A stretch of DNA of 64,000 bases, from contig CAUYUJ010016060.1 of assembly GCA_963575745.1 (NCBI GenBank), positions 732,960-796,959 of the forward strand, given 5' to 3'. Source of the stretch: Prorocentrum cordatum (lineage: Eukaryota > Sar > Dinophyceae > Prorocentrales > Prorocentraceae). This document shows, in pieces, positions 29,666 to 40,165 of the stretch (position 1 is its first letter; every line of letters starts with the position of its first letter). Below the pieces are notes generated by a model. It worked only from the letters and a program-made list of their open reading frames with translations. It had not been told where the DNA came from and ran no database searches. A program made the position numbers and the translations under genes.

Positions 29666-29679
29666 CCCGCTGAAGCGGG
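29666..29679 (+). other. 3' hairpin of the LINE
   Basis: CCCGC-TGAA-GCGGG, a 5-bp GC stem with a tetraloop, 35 bp from the 3' end of the element. Some LINEs without poly(A) are primed from a 3' stem-loop plus short terminal repeats; the terminal CGCTC/ATCGCTCGCTG would fit. Confidence 0.5.
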
Positions 29680-29811
29680 CCCGTACGCTCGGACTCGCTC
29701 TTCATCGCTCGCTGCCTCCTGTTCCTCACTCTTCTTGACTCCTCCGTGTCTCGTTGCGCAAGTATTGCGAAGGTCTCACGGCCGGTGCCGCCGACCCTGA
29801 AGGGGGATGTC

Positions 29812-29862
29812 GACGACGACGGCGGCGGTGGCGGCGGCGACGACGACGACGACGACGCTGAC
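29812..29862. repeat. GAC/GGC triplet tract
   Basis: GACGACGGCGGC microsatellite about 80 bp beyond the LINE. Confidence 0.9.
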
Positions 29863-29879
29863 GTGGGCCCGAGTCCTCA

Positions 29880-30510
29880 GGGATGCTTCTTGGGGTCTCT
29901 AGAGAAGGCTCTCGGGGGCCTCAGGGAGGGAATTTTGGGATCTCTTGGGAGCCACTTGGGTGCCTCTTGGGGGCCTTTTCGGGTGTCCTGGGGGCCTCTT
30001 CTGGGCCTCTCGGGGCCTCCTGGGAGCTTCTCGGGGCCGAAAGCTCGAAATGTCCGTTCGGGTTCCCCGTCAAGGCACGCTCTTGGAGCCGTCTTGGGGG
30101 CCTCTTGGGCTCTTGGGCCGTCTTGGAGGCGGTTTGGGCTGTCTTGGGGTTCTCTTGGGATGTTCTGGAGCGCTCTTGGAAGCCTTTTGGGCCGCCTTGG
30201 GGCGATCTTGAGGGATTCGTCGGCCGTCTTGGAGCGGTGGGAAGCGGAAAAGGCGAGAACGCCCAAATCTGTCAAAATTTGGATGACGTTCACTGATATT
30301 TGCCTCTGGTGGCTCTTTCGGGAGTGCCTTTGGAGGCCGCTTGGGGCGTCTTGGAGGTGGAGGTCTCTTGGGCAGTTTGGGAGCGTGATGGCGTTTTGGA
30401 CCGATCGTTCGGCGATTGGGGGCCCTCTTGGACCGTCTCAGGGGTTTCTTGGGACACTCTTGGCTTGTTTTGGTACCTTTTGCAGCCACGGGACCCCCAG
30501 GTGGGATAGG
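29880..30510 (+). repeat. TCTTGGGG-type composite repeat
   Basis: Core 2 (GAAAGCTCGAAATGTCCGTT, 30039) and core 1 (GGAAGCGGAAAAGGCGAGAA, about 30239) about 200 bp apart in CCTCTTGGGG-rich DNA. The best preserved copy. Confidence 0.75.
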
Positions 30511-30744
30511 TACTTGACCCCCCCCAGGACCCCGCCCCGACGGGGGAGGGATCAAAGGGAAGGGGCTTCCCTTCGATTCGATGACGACATTGCGAGGTTT
30601 TTCTCTCGCTGATAGGCTTGAGGAAGGTGCAGGGAAATGGAACGACGCAGACGACGCATGACGGAGACGACGACTCGAGCAGACAAACCCCTCGCACACG
30701 CCGACAGGGTCGGCGGATTTGGCCAACACCCGTGTAGTACTCCG

Positions 30745-31045
30745 ACTTCCTTCTCCTCCTTCTCCTCCTCCTGCTCCTCCTCCACCTCTTCTTCCTTCTT
30801 CGCCTCTCCTCATCTCTTTCTGCTCATTCCTCCCCCTCCTCCCCCCCTTTCCTTTTCACCCCTCGCTGCCCCAATCCTCCCCCTCTCCCCCATTCCCCCT
30901 GGCCCCGCTGTCCCAATCCCCCTGGCCCTCCCCCAATCCCCCCTCCCCCAATCCCCCAATCTCCCCCCCCCTCCCCCAATCCCTCGGTCCCAGGCTCCTC
31001 GCTCCCTCCTCCCTCCTTCCTTCTCATCCTCCGCCTCGAGGAGGG
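30745..31045. repeat. Pyrimidine-rich tract
   Basis: TCCTCCTC, then CCCCCAATCCCCC-type repeats. No gene. Confidence 0.8.
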
Positions 31046-31269
31046 CGGCCCGAACGGCCAGAAGCCCGCCTGGAGGCGGGGTAGCGCCACCAGGGCCGAG
31101 GAGAGCTGCCGGCTGGGGGGGTGCGGCCCCCTTGGGGGATGGACGGGAGGGGCGCGGGTCTTGCCGGAGGGACTTGGGAAGAGGGGAGAAGAAGGGGAGG
31201 GGGAAGGGCGGGGTGGGAAGGACTGGGGAAGGGGGAGCAGGATGGGGAGGCGGAAGATGAGGACGAGGC

Positions 31270-31850
<581 letters not shown>

Positions 31851-31859
31851 AGGACGAGG

Positions 31860-32930
31860 ACGAAGGGGGGAAGACAACCAGCGGGAGGACAATGGGGGAA
31901 GGGTGGGAGGCAATGGGGAAGGGGGGGAACTTCCTCCTCCTTCCCCTTTCCTCCCCCTCCCATCCCCACCCCTGATTCCCCATCGCCTTGCCCTGGGGGA
32001 AGTCGATGGGGAATCAGGGGTGTTGATGGGAGGGGAAGACGAGGCCGGAGGGGGGGTATTCTGCAAGGGCGGGGGGAGGGTGCGGGGGGAAAATGGGATG
32101 CCAGGACGGGGCAGCACGCCAGCGGCATCGCAGCTCACGCTAATTACGACTCGTTGAGTCCCCTCGGGCAGGACGGGGGGAAAGCAAAGGGGGGAGGAAG
32201 AGGGGGCCGTGCCGCTGGATGTCTGCAGCAAGGAGGGCATAGTAGAGAAGAAGATTAGGCCAAAAGTATCCTGGAGCAGAGGCACAGTGGAGAGGGTGCT
32301 CCAGGGCCCACTCCTCCTCGTCTCGACTCAATGGGCTTGCGTGTGTCCGCTGCCTGCTCTGGAGAGGAGGGGAAGAAAGGGAGAGGGGGCAAGGGCAAAG
32401 AGAGCGCATCGCACGACAACTGAACTCTTATTCCTGAGCATACAGTCGTCTCCCCGCTCCCATTGGAGGTACGGATCGAGTGGAACGGGAAATGGGGCCA
32501 AGGCCAAATGCACGTCCCACTCCCCCCCTGCCGCAGACCCCTTACTCGGAAAGATCGCCTCAAAGAGGCTGGAGGAAAGGAGGTGGCAGATGAGGGGAGG
32601 ATAAGTCTTGGCCCTTCCCGTACACCAAGCTGCATCCGCATCCAGTCATGGGAGGATCTCGTGATCATGCACCCCATCGCGCTTCCCTCCCCCTCGATAA
32701 GAATAGTTATACGAATAACATGGGTAATAACAAGAATACGACTAGCAATCATAAATACACATAGTACGAACACTAGCAAGAACAAGCAGGTGAGCCTAGG
32801 CAGCGCACTACACTTCACGTCATCAAGAAGCAGAGTCGTCCCCCTCCTCTACCCCCAACCATGCACTGAGGACAAGTCGTAAAACAACCAGGCTTACGGA
32901 CCAAACTGAACATCTGCAACAGAGCCCACG
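31860..32930. other. No gene recognised
   Basis: 31900-32100 is G-rich with GGGGGAAGG runs and a CCCCTGATTCCCCATCGCC/GATGGGGAATCAGGGG inverted pair (about 31970-32020). 32700-32790 is A-rich with AATAAC and CGAATAAC motifs. The rest is mixed. Confidence 0.4.
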
Positions 32931-32939
32931 AGGAGGGTG

Positions 32940-34110
32940 CTAGGTGCCAGGGGACGATGACGACTCGTGCTCGGATGCTCCATGATACAGGGGAGCAGGG
33001 CATGCCCTAAACGAACATGACGTGGTTCCCCTGGCTTTGCGCGCTGGAATTCCCGACAGGAGCTCCGGGTAACCGACGGGTGGTGGCTGGCGCGTGTGAT
33101 CTGGCTCAGTGTTGGCACGAACGCTCGACCAGGGGAGCTCCAGCAAAAACGCCAGACACCAACACCCGTCCGTGAGCATCTGCAGCCTGACATTCACAAC
33201 CTTCCGTGTGATATCCCCCATTTTTGGATCGTCCGCCACATCAGGGGACAAAGTCACGACCCTCAAACAGTGTTCATGCTTGCTCTGGTCAAGAACGTAT
33301 TGCGCGTCTCTCCCCCTTCTATGCCCTGAGGCAAGGCGCAGCACAAACTTGACATCAGACGCAGGGTAACCAGTGGAGAGACGACAAGCACTCGTACTGC
33401 ATCCCTCGTGCGCATCAGGTCTTGCACCACAAACGGGGGCGGGCGCTCGTCAGAGAGAAGAGCGAAAGAGGGGGCCTGCACTCTGAAAGCAGGACGCTCA
33501 GCAAAATGATCAGCGGGGTGCGCAGCCCAGTTCCTCTTAGTGGCCATGCCGACGGCCCTCGAATGAGCCACCTCCTCCTCCTCCTCCTCCTCGGGGGCCT
33601 GACTGGGCCACGGCTGCCAGGACAGACTACACTTGGACGTCCCAGCACGATGCTCAGCAAGCATGGCAGGGATTTGATGTTCTGTGGGACACACATACAC
33701 ACACACACACTTAGCACAACTTCCAGACAGCCCACGAGAGAACACGATCCCCCCTCTTTTGGAGCTTTCCGACATGCGCGGCCAGCGTCTTTCTGTTCCT
33801 GGCGTGAAGCCCTCACTCAGACAAAAAAGAACACTCCTTGGGCAGGTCTGGGTCTGTCCACACAGCTCTCGAGCCTCGTTTCGAGGTTGAGCTTGTAAAG
33901 CTGCCCATCCAGCTTCATCGTAAGCTAACTATCTTCCTACTGAAACATGGTGCTGCCAATGACCACGGAAATCTGGAAAGAATTTGTTTTCGATACCAGG
34001 GAAGACAAAACCACAGGAACTTCCGCACGCATGGCAAACTTATTCATCCACTCCCAGCCCATCACGCATGGTGCCAAGAGCCACTTTGAGTATGGGAGAG
34101 GCGCTTCACA
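32940..34110 (-). pseudogene. Candidate minus-strand gene remnant, several exon-like pieces, function unknown
   Basis: Read on the minus strand, separate pieces have normal protein composition. (1) 34110-33937: PYSKWLLAPCVMGWEWMNKF, then AMRAEVPVVLSSLVSKTNSF. (2) About 33920-33820: MKLDGQLYKLNLETRLESCV then DRPRPAQG. (3) After GTGTGTATGTGTGTCCCACAG (acceptor at about 33700): EHQIPAMLAEHRAGTSK, an E7 run, NWAAHPADHFAERPAFRVQA, VVQDLMRTRDAVRVLVVSPL. (4) In a shifted frame from about 33370: YPASDVKFVLRLASGHRRGR, then QYVLDQSKHEHCLRVVTLSP, ITRKVVNVRLQMLTDGCWCL and AFLLELPWSSVRANTEPD. The shift between (3) and (4) may be a frameshift or a tiny intron. No domain recognised. Confidence 0.35.
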
Positions 34111-34364
34111 GCAGACGCCCAAGGTACCACTCCTCCTCCTATTCCTCCTCCTGCTCCTCCTCCTCCTCCTTGACGGGTTTGGCTTTCGGGTTATATAATT
34201 CGGGCGATTGGTGGCCGTTCGGAGCGATTCTGGCACCCCTGGAACGATCTCGGCGACACCGAGCTGCAGGTACAACATCCCGATGCCAGAAGACCTCCAG
34301 GAACAGACGAAAACGTGGGACAGCTTCGAACCTCCTCGTCCTCCCCCCTCCATGCCCTCGTCGT

Positions 34365-35065
34365 TCTCGCCTGCGTCGTCCTCGTCCACGCCGTGCTGCT
34401 GCTGTTCTTCGTCGTCGTTGCCCTCGCCGACGGCGACGCCGCCGCCGCCAAGGACGACGACGGACGAGCTGGCGGCGCCCTCGCCTCTGTAGGACATCTT
34501 CTGAATGCAAAGCAGACTTTGAAGACATCACCCCCACCGTCCTCGTCCTCGTCGTGCTCGTCGTGCTGCTGCTTGCTGTTCGTCGTCGCCCTCCTTCTTT
34601 CGCTGTCGGGCTCCCTCGCCGCCCCGCCAGGAGGAGGGCACGCCGGCTGCGACTCCATCTGGCGGCAGCCGCCGCTCGCCGGAGTGCCGGCCCCAGGTGG
34701 CTTCTCTTTCTCGTCATCGTCGCCGTCAGAGGTATCGTCGTCGGGGTGAGCGGCGTCGTCGTCGTGGGGGTCGTCGTCTTCGCTGGTCTCGTGGTCATCG
34801 GGGTCGTCGTCGTCTTCATCGTCGTCATCGGTGGCCTCGTGGTCGTCGGGGTCGTCCTCGTCCTCGTCGGTCTCGTCGTCGTCGTCGTCGTCGTCTTCGT
34901 CGTCGTCTTCGTCGTCGTGGGCTTGGTCGCTGTTGGCGGCGTCGTCGTCGGAGTCGTCATCTTTGGCCTCGTCGTCGTCGCCGTCGCCGCCGTTGTCGTC
35001 ATCGTTCGCGTCTTCGCCGTTGTCGTCGCTGTCGTCGTCGAGGTTCGTCCTCCTCCTCGTCGTTG
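34365..35065. repeat. CGT/TCG triplet-rich DNA
   Basis: GTCGTCGTC tracts become dense from about 34725 to 35060. The open frames here (poly-Val, Ser, Arg, Asp, Thr) reflect the triplet. Confidence 0.8.
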
Positions 35066-35069
35066 CAGG

Positions 35070-35242
35070 TGTTCACCAGCCACCAAACCTCCATCACCCA
35101 ACCCGAAGGCCACAATTTGCCCTCCATTCCCAGTAGGGGGGGCGTCGGGGAGCATTGAAACAAACACACGTGGAACCCGTACCCCCCCCCCCAACCCGAA
35201 ATCTGGGCTTTCGGGTTAGGCTGGGGTGGTCTGGTAGGAGTC
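35070..35242. mobile_element. MITE-like element, copy 2 (diverged)
   Basis: Matches 4153-4327 in the same orientation: CACCAAACC, CCCAACCCGAAG-CC, CAATTTGC, TCCATT, CCAGT-GG, GTCGGGGA, CATTGAAA, CCGTACCCCCCC, CCAACCCGAAAT, CGGGTT, GGGGTGGTCTG. The arms no longer pair perfectly. Confidence 0.65.
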
Positions 35243-36021
35243 AGGTGTAGGAGGCCCTAGACCGCGTTGCCCTACTCCTCATCCTTCGTCTCCCTGTCCT
35301 TCCTTCTTCTTCCTCCAGGCCTGACACCATGCCGCCCCAGTCAAATCGCACACCTGCCCGGAAACCAATCGAAGTACAAGCGAGAGATTTGCCGCCAAAA
35401 CCTCCACTACGCATGCCGACGCTGCCCCCGCGGACCTGGGAAACCCATTTGACGCCCTCCTCCTCAGGAGCCCCCGCGGCTCTGGGAAGTGTGCCGTCTT
35501 TTCGGGGCAGGCTCCGAGGGCGTATCCGAAGGCCCGGGGCCTCCCGAACCCTCCGAGAAGGCCCGCCCCTTCTCGCCCCCCCCCCCCCCCCACCGGGCTC
35601 GCCGCCGCCGCTCGCCCCTCCGCCCGAGCGCCCTCCCCGCAGGCCCGGCCGGGCCCGCCGCCGGCGCCGCCCGCGCCTCAGCCGCGGCTGCGCGCCGTCG
35701 CCGCCGCCGGCGGGGGGCCCTGGGGGCCCCTGGGCGCGGCCCTGCGGGGGGGGTCTCCCGATCGCTGGGTGCGTGGGGCGGGAGCAGCGACCTGCTGCGA
35801 GGGTCAAGCCCAGTTCCGACCTAGAGTACCGTTTTTAATACAGGCTCCGCGTGCGGATCATGTATCACAAATGCAGGGATTTAGCATGAAAAACAAGGAT
35901 GAGTTCATGCATCAGTTTATTCATGAATTAGTCATGTTTTAAAAATCCCATACTAAAAAAACAATCCTATGTATTAAAACTGCCCTGTAGGTTCCAACTC
36001 GGGTTCGAGACCTGGGTCGGG
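35243..36021. other. GC-rich DNA without a supported gene
   Basis: 35330-35830 is Pro/Arg-rich in the frames that are open, with a C homopolymer at about 35578-35591. 35840-35960 turns AT-rich (CATGAATTAGTCATG-like). Nothing recognised. Confidence 0.35.
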
Positions 36022-36084
36022 GCCGAGTCACTCGGCTCAGACCTGGGTTCCAGCCTAGGTTCCAGCCAGGGTTGGAACCCAGGT
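36022..36084. other. Two hairpins
   Basis: GCCGAG-TCA-CTCGGC at 36023-36037, and ACCTGGGTTCCAGC (36041) pairing with GTTGGAACCCAGGT (ends 36084) with one mismatch. Confidence 0.6.
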
Positions 36085-37100
36085 CAAGCACATGCCGCGC
36101 TGCCCCTCCCCCCCCCTTCTGCCGCGTTCCCCTTGCCGCGCTTCCCCGTCCCTGCCACGCTCCTCTCCCCTCCTTGAGAAAGCCGCGCCGAACAGTCGAC
36201 TCGTGCCTGGGGGCCACTCGTGTGCGTTGCCGACCTATCCCCAGGCCCACCCTCCCCCTTTTCCCCCCCAAGAAGGACTTGCAGTGTGGAGCAACGGGGA
36301 AGTCTGGGACGCACTCCCAGGGAGCTTTCCAGACGCGCCACTGGCGAGGATGGACGGCCCCCAACGTGTAATCCCGAGTTGGGCCCCCATTTGTTTGATC
36401 GGCGCGAGAACGTTCGCGGATGGGAAACATGTTGATGTCCACGGCCTCGCGGCCCAGACTCCTCGATTGCGCCCCCCGTGAAAATAGGGAGGCTTTGCGC
36501 GGATGCCCCGCGCGGACAGTTACCCACGGGATCGCGCCATCCATGAGGTCGCATCTGAGTGTCCAGACCGCGAGGGCATGTTCGTCGGTTCTGGAGCGCG
36601 GAACTACTTCGGATGTTTCGTCGTTTCTCGCGGCTCGAGGATTGACGTTTTTGGTCGTGTTCTCCCACCAAGCAGCGTCTGGGGATACAACTTTATTTCT
36701 CATCCAGCATCTTTTTTTTCCTTTCAGCGTTTCGCCATCTCGTTTATTAGTGTGGTTTTCCGGTAAGCCCAGCTCAATAGTACAATGCGGGCCACGCGCA
36801 CGCGCGCCCCCGCGAGCGTTGGCTGGAATCATGGCACACGGCTCCGCCGCTGAAGCATTGCCATACAGATCTGCTCAACAGCACACAACACCCGTCTGTT
36901 TTTTCTTTGGAGGTTCTTTGAGATGTGGGCCGTGCGCGCGCACGTCCTCCCCACTATCACAATCGTCAGTGACATCACAGCCACCGTGGTCATCATCATT
37001 CTCGTGATCGTCGTCGTCGTCCCCGTCGTCATCGTCGTCACCGTGATCATCGTCCCTGCTGTCGTCGCCGCTTTCGTGGTCGTTGTCGTTGTCCCCATTC
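36085..37100. other. No supported gene; ends in CGT-rich DNA
   Basis: Mixed sequence with several weak frames. 36960-37095 is GTCGTCGTC/CATCATC-rich and gives a false hydrophobic Val/Ile stretch ahead of the MIF4G frame. Confidence 0.4.
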
Positions 37101-37436
37101 GCCCGCCCGAGAAGGGTCCGCGCGTTATCGCCGATTTCCACACTCCATGCACACACGCTCCCTTGAGATGTGCCATAAAGTTGCCGCTGGAGCGGTGGGG
37201 TGTTTGTTCTAGCATGGCACGGGGTCACGCACGAAGGCTCGCAATTTCCTTCTTGCACCCCACATTGAGATTCCATTTCATTGCGCGCAACAAATTGCAA
37301 CCCATGGAATGCACCACAAAGGTCGCACGCAGAGAGTGGAATACCCCACTGTTCGGGGTCGGCGCTGGCAAATATTGGTGTTTGTGTGTTCCCGGAGGCC
37401 GCCAGAGACCTTTGCCTTCCGAATCTCCGATCTTAG

Positions 37437-38356
37437 CAGCGATTGCCAAGACGCTGAGGTCGGCGCCCTTGCGGCCCTTCAGGCCTGGCGCAAGCCTTTC
37501 GGAGGCGCAGAAGGCCGAGCGGGAGATCAAGAGCGCCCTGAACAAGCTCACTCGTGATAAATTCGACACCCTCTACGAGCAGATCTTCAGGTGCCTCGCG
37601 AAAAGCGAGGACAAGGCGGAGATTACGGGGGTCATCGCGCGCGAGGTGTTCTCGAAGGCGACGATGCAGCAGTGCTTCGTCGAGATGTACGCAGACCTCT
37701 GTGCACGACTGCACGCAGACATGAAAAAGGCCAACATCGAGGCGGATTTTAAGCGGTCGTTGCTCGACCGTTGTCAGCAATCCTTCAACGCGCACCTGGA
37801 GCCGCCGGGTATCGATGAGTGCCTGGACTACGAGGAGCAGTACGAGATGCTCGTGAAATACAAGACCCGGATGACTGGGACCGTGCGCCTCATCGGGCAC
37901 CTGCTCCGCCAGAGGATGCTCTCCCCCAAGTTCATCTTCGTCTGCGCCGAGGAGCTGCTCGAGATCGGCTCCCCGGAGGCCCTGGAGACGCTGTGCGCCT
38001 TCCTGGAGACCATCGGCTCCACCTTCGACGCCCAGGAGTGGCAGGGGCGCGCCCGCCTCGAGGAGGTCTTCGTGCGCGCCCGCCGGTACTCCGAGGACCC
38101 CGAGCGGCCGCAGAGGAGCAGGTGCCTGCTGAAGGACCTGCTGGACCTGCGGCAGAGGCAGTGGAAGGCGCGCGTCATCAAGGAGCCCGAAGTGGCCGCC
38201 CCCCCGCAGCGAGCCCCGGAGGGCCAGCGAGCGGCGCAGGACGCCTCCTCCTCCCGGAGGGCTGCCCTCCTCCTCCTCCCCCGGCCTTCCTTCTCCCTCG
38301 CCTTTTCGCGCCCTGCGTCCGCTCTGTTTCCGTGTCCCTCCATGCTCCATCCCTGA
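37437..38356 (+). CDS. MIF4G-domain exon, eIF4G-like translation initiation factor fragment
   Basis: A clean coding stretch with a MIF4G (HEAT-type helical) domain: AEREIKSALNKLTRDKFDTL and YEQIFRCLAKSED (first helices), ITGVIAREVFSKATMQQCF, VEMYADLCARLHAD, FKRSLLDRCQQSFN, RMTGTVRLIGHLLRQRMLS, PKFIFVCAEELL, EALETLCAFLETIGSTFD, then RCLLKDLLDLRQRQWKAR. The order and spacing fit the eIF4G middle domain, which binds eIF4A and eIF3 in cap-dependent initiation. The start is a guess: TCCGATCTTAG at 37436 looks like a splice acceptor; the frame is open further upstream but only through CGT-triplet DNA. The last ~40 codons (RRAALLLLPRPSFSLAF) read into a pyrimidine tract, so the exon probably ends near 38240. 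No eIF4E-binding part is present. This is one exon of a larger gene, or an orphaned fragment. No stops or frameshifts in the domain. Confidence 0.75.
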
Positions 38357-38579
38357 TCCCTTTCTCCTAGCCCCCCCCCCCCTGCTTCCTCCTCCTCCTG
38401 TGCCCCCCCTTGCTTCTCCTCCTTCTCCTTGCATTCTTGCCGTTCGAGACGTTTCGCCAACGGTCTGGAATGGCCCGTTCGCGAACTTCAAGACCCCCAA
38501 AGGGCCTTGTCCTTGCCCGCTCGGCCGAGGGGAAGAGAAGATGTTCAAAGCGAACGGTTCGCAAACGGTTCGCGAACAC
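38357..38579. other. No gene
   Basis: C- and CT-rich DNA followed by CGAACGGTTCGCAAACGGTTCG (38551-38572), a short inverted/direct CGAACGGTTCGC motif. Confidence 0.4.
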
Positions 38580-38720
38580 ATGTTCTTGGCATCGCTCGCA
38601 CGTGTGTATTTTTTCTCGGCGAGGACCATCGAGGAGCATTTTGCTCACCTTGGGAAACAAAAACACGCACGAAACCGACAAATGCACAGGGAACGGACGT
38701 CCGAGCGATGGCGAGTGTTC
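38580..38720 (+). repeat. Dispersed repeat a, copy 2
   Basis: Partner of 7990-8130 with long identical runs, including GCGAGGACCATCGAGGAGCA and GGACGTCCGAGCGATGGC. Confidence 0.75.
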
Positions 38721-38949
38721 GCAAACGGTGTTCGGGCCAGCCAAGCCCCCCCCCCCCGACCCCGCAGGACAGCAACTGGCGGGCCCCCCGAGATCCTGCC
38801 AGGGCGGAGGAGCCGAGGGCGCACCCATCGCCGCAGGGCGGCCGCGCCTCCATCGCCGCGGCCGTCTGGCCTCTCCCAAGAGGGCCAGGCAGTCCAGGAG
38901 CCCTACGCTCGGCACGATATGGATGCGCGCGTTCGGTGGCAAATCATGG

Positions 38950-39130
38950 GAGCCTTGCATACCCTTGCAACTCCGTCATTCGAGTGCACCGGCGTCGATT
39001 AGCGTCTGGTGGACGATGAGATAGCGCCGGTGTAGGTCGATGTAGCGTCGATTCAGCGTCGATTCGCAAGAGCGTAACAGGATGGTACGAGAGGCTCCCA
39101 TGAGTTGCCAACGAGGGGGGGGGGGGGGGG
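38950..39130 (+). repeat. Dispersed repeat b, copy 2, ending in a G homopolymer
   Basis: Partner of 6610-6810. Here repeat b lies downstream of repeat a; at the first locus it lies upstream. Followed by a run of about 17 G. Confidence 0.6.
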
Positions 39131-39455
39131 CAAAAGAATGGGTGCGATGACCGACAGCAGTTCCTGTCCATTCTGAGCAGGGTTCGCTGTCGCCGCCGCC
39201 GCGGCTTGTGTCCATGTGAGACAGAACCATCGAGTTCCAGCGAATGATTCCTCCTGCTGCTGCTCGTCCCCCTCCGTCTCGTCACTCTCCTCGCTGTCCA
39301 CCGCGCGCCCCTCCTCCAGCTCGTCCCTCGTCCTCCTTCCTTGTGCCTCTCCTCCTCGTCCTCGGCCCTCCTCCTGCACCCACTCCTCCCGGACTCGTGA
39401 GCTCAGAGAAGAGCCCCCTGAGTGCTTTTGAAGGGGCGCCACCCGCGGCCACCCG

Positions 39456-40165
39456 AAGGAGGAGGAGGAGGAGGAGGAGGTGGAGGAGGAGGAGGAGAAG
39501 GAGAAGGAGAAGGAGAAGGAGGAGGAGGAGGAGGAGGAGGAGGAGGAGCGGGAGAAGCAGTACCAGGAGGGAGGAGGAGGAGGAGGAGGAGAAGGAGGAG
39601 GAGGAGGTGGAGGAGGAGGAGGAGGAGGAGGAGAAGGAGAGGAGAAGGAGGAGAAGGAGACGAGGAGAAGGAGGAGGAGGGACGAGGAGGAGGAGGAGGA
39701 GGAGGAGGAGAGGGAGGGAGGGAGGAGCAGCCCCCGGATTGAAGCTGACGGGCACCTGGGCTCCCTGGCTCCGGGGGTGGCCACGCGGCCGTGGCCCCAT
39801 CGGCGCGGGAGCGGACGAGGCGGGCCTGCGCCGCAGCCGCACCTGCACATCGGAGGCCCTCCCGGCGCCGCGCTCCGGGGCCGAGGCGGGGCTCCGGCGC
39901 AGCCGCACCTGGGGCTCGGAGGCCGCCTCTCCTCCTGCTTCGGCCTCCTCCTGGCTTCTCCTCCCGCCTCCCCCCCTCCCGCCTGCTCCTCCTCCTCCTC
40001 CTCCTCCCTCCTCCTCCCCTCCTCCTCCTCCCTCCTCTCCTCCTCCTTCCTCCTCCTCCTCCTCCTCCTTCTCCTCCTCCTCCTCCTCCTCCTCCTCCTC
40101 CTTCTCTCCTCCCTCCTCCTCCTCCTCCTCCTCCTCCTCCTCCTCCTCCTCCTCCTCCCCTTGGC
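39456..40165. repeat. GGA tract, short GC-rich spacer, TCC tract
   Basis: GGA/GAG at 39456-39725 and TCC/CTC at 39985-40160 face each other across about 260 bp that contains GGCTCCGGCGCAGCCGCACCTG-type direct repeats (39829-39850 and 39893-39915). The two tracts are complementary and could pair as a giant hairpin. Confidence 0.85.

Larger units (their letters stand above)
22461..29730 (+). mobile_element. LINE-type retrotransposon with SL 5' end and 16-bp target-site duplication
   Basis: CCTCCTGTTCCTCACT occurs at 22461-22476 and again at 29715-29730, exactly outside the element. One G and then the perfect spliced leader follow the left copy, so the inserted molecule starts at the SL, i.e. 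it was a mature trans-spliced mRNA. Inside lie ORF1 (22672-23862), ORF2 (23963-29242, interrupted by one TGA) and a 3' region with frameshifted C-terminal coding. The 3' end has no poly(A); it carries a small hairpin at 29666-29679 and ends in TCATCGCTCGCTG. Non-LTR family, apurinic-type endonuclease plus RNase H clade. This copy looks inactive. Confidence 0.85.

Noticed and set aside
29128-29673. 181-codon frame after ORF2 as an independent gene
   Set aside because: It lies inside the LINE (before the right target-site duplicate), and its only protein-like parts are better explained as frameshifted ORF2 C-terminus.
34315-34749. Secreted or membrane protein (hydrophobic start HALVVLACVVLVHAVLLLFF)
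   Set aside because: The hydrophobic stretch comes from GTCGTC triplets; other frames are also open, and there is no domain.
37433-38629. 398-codon minus-strand frame opposite the MIF4G exon
   Set aside because: Antisense shadow: codon bias of the real plus-strand MIF4G exon keeps it open, and its Leu/Val/Glu-rich product matches nothing.
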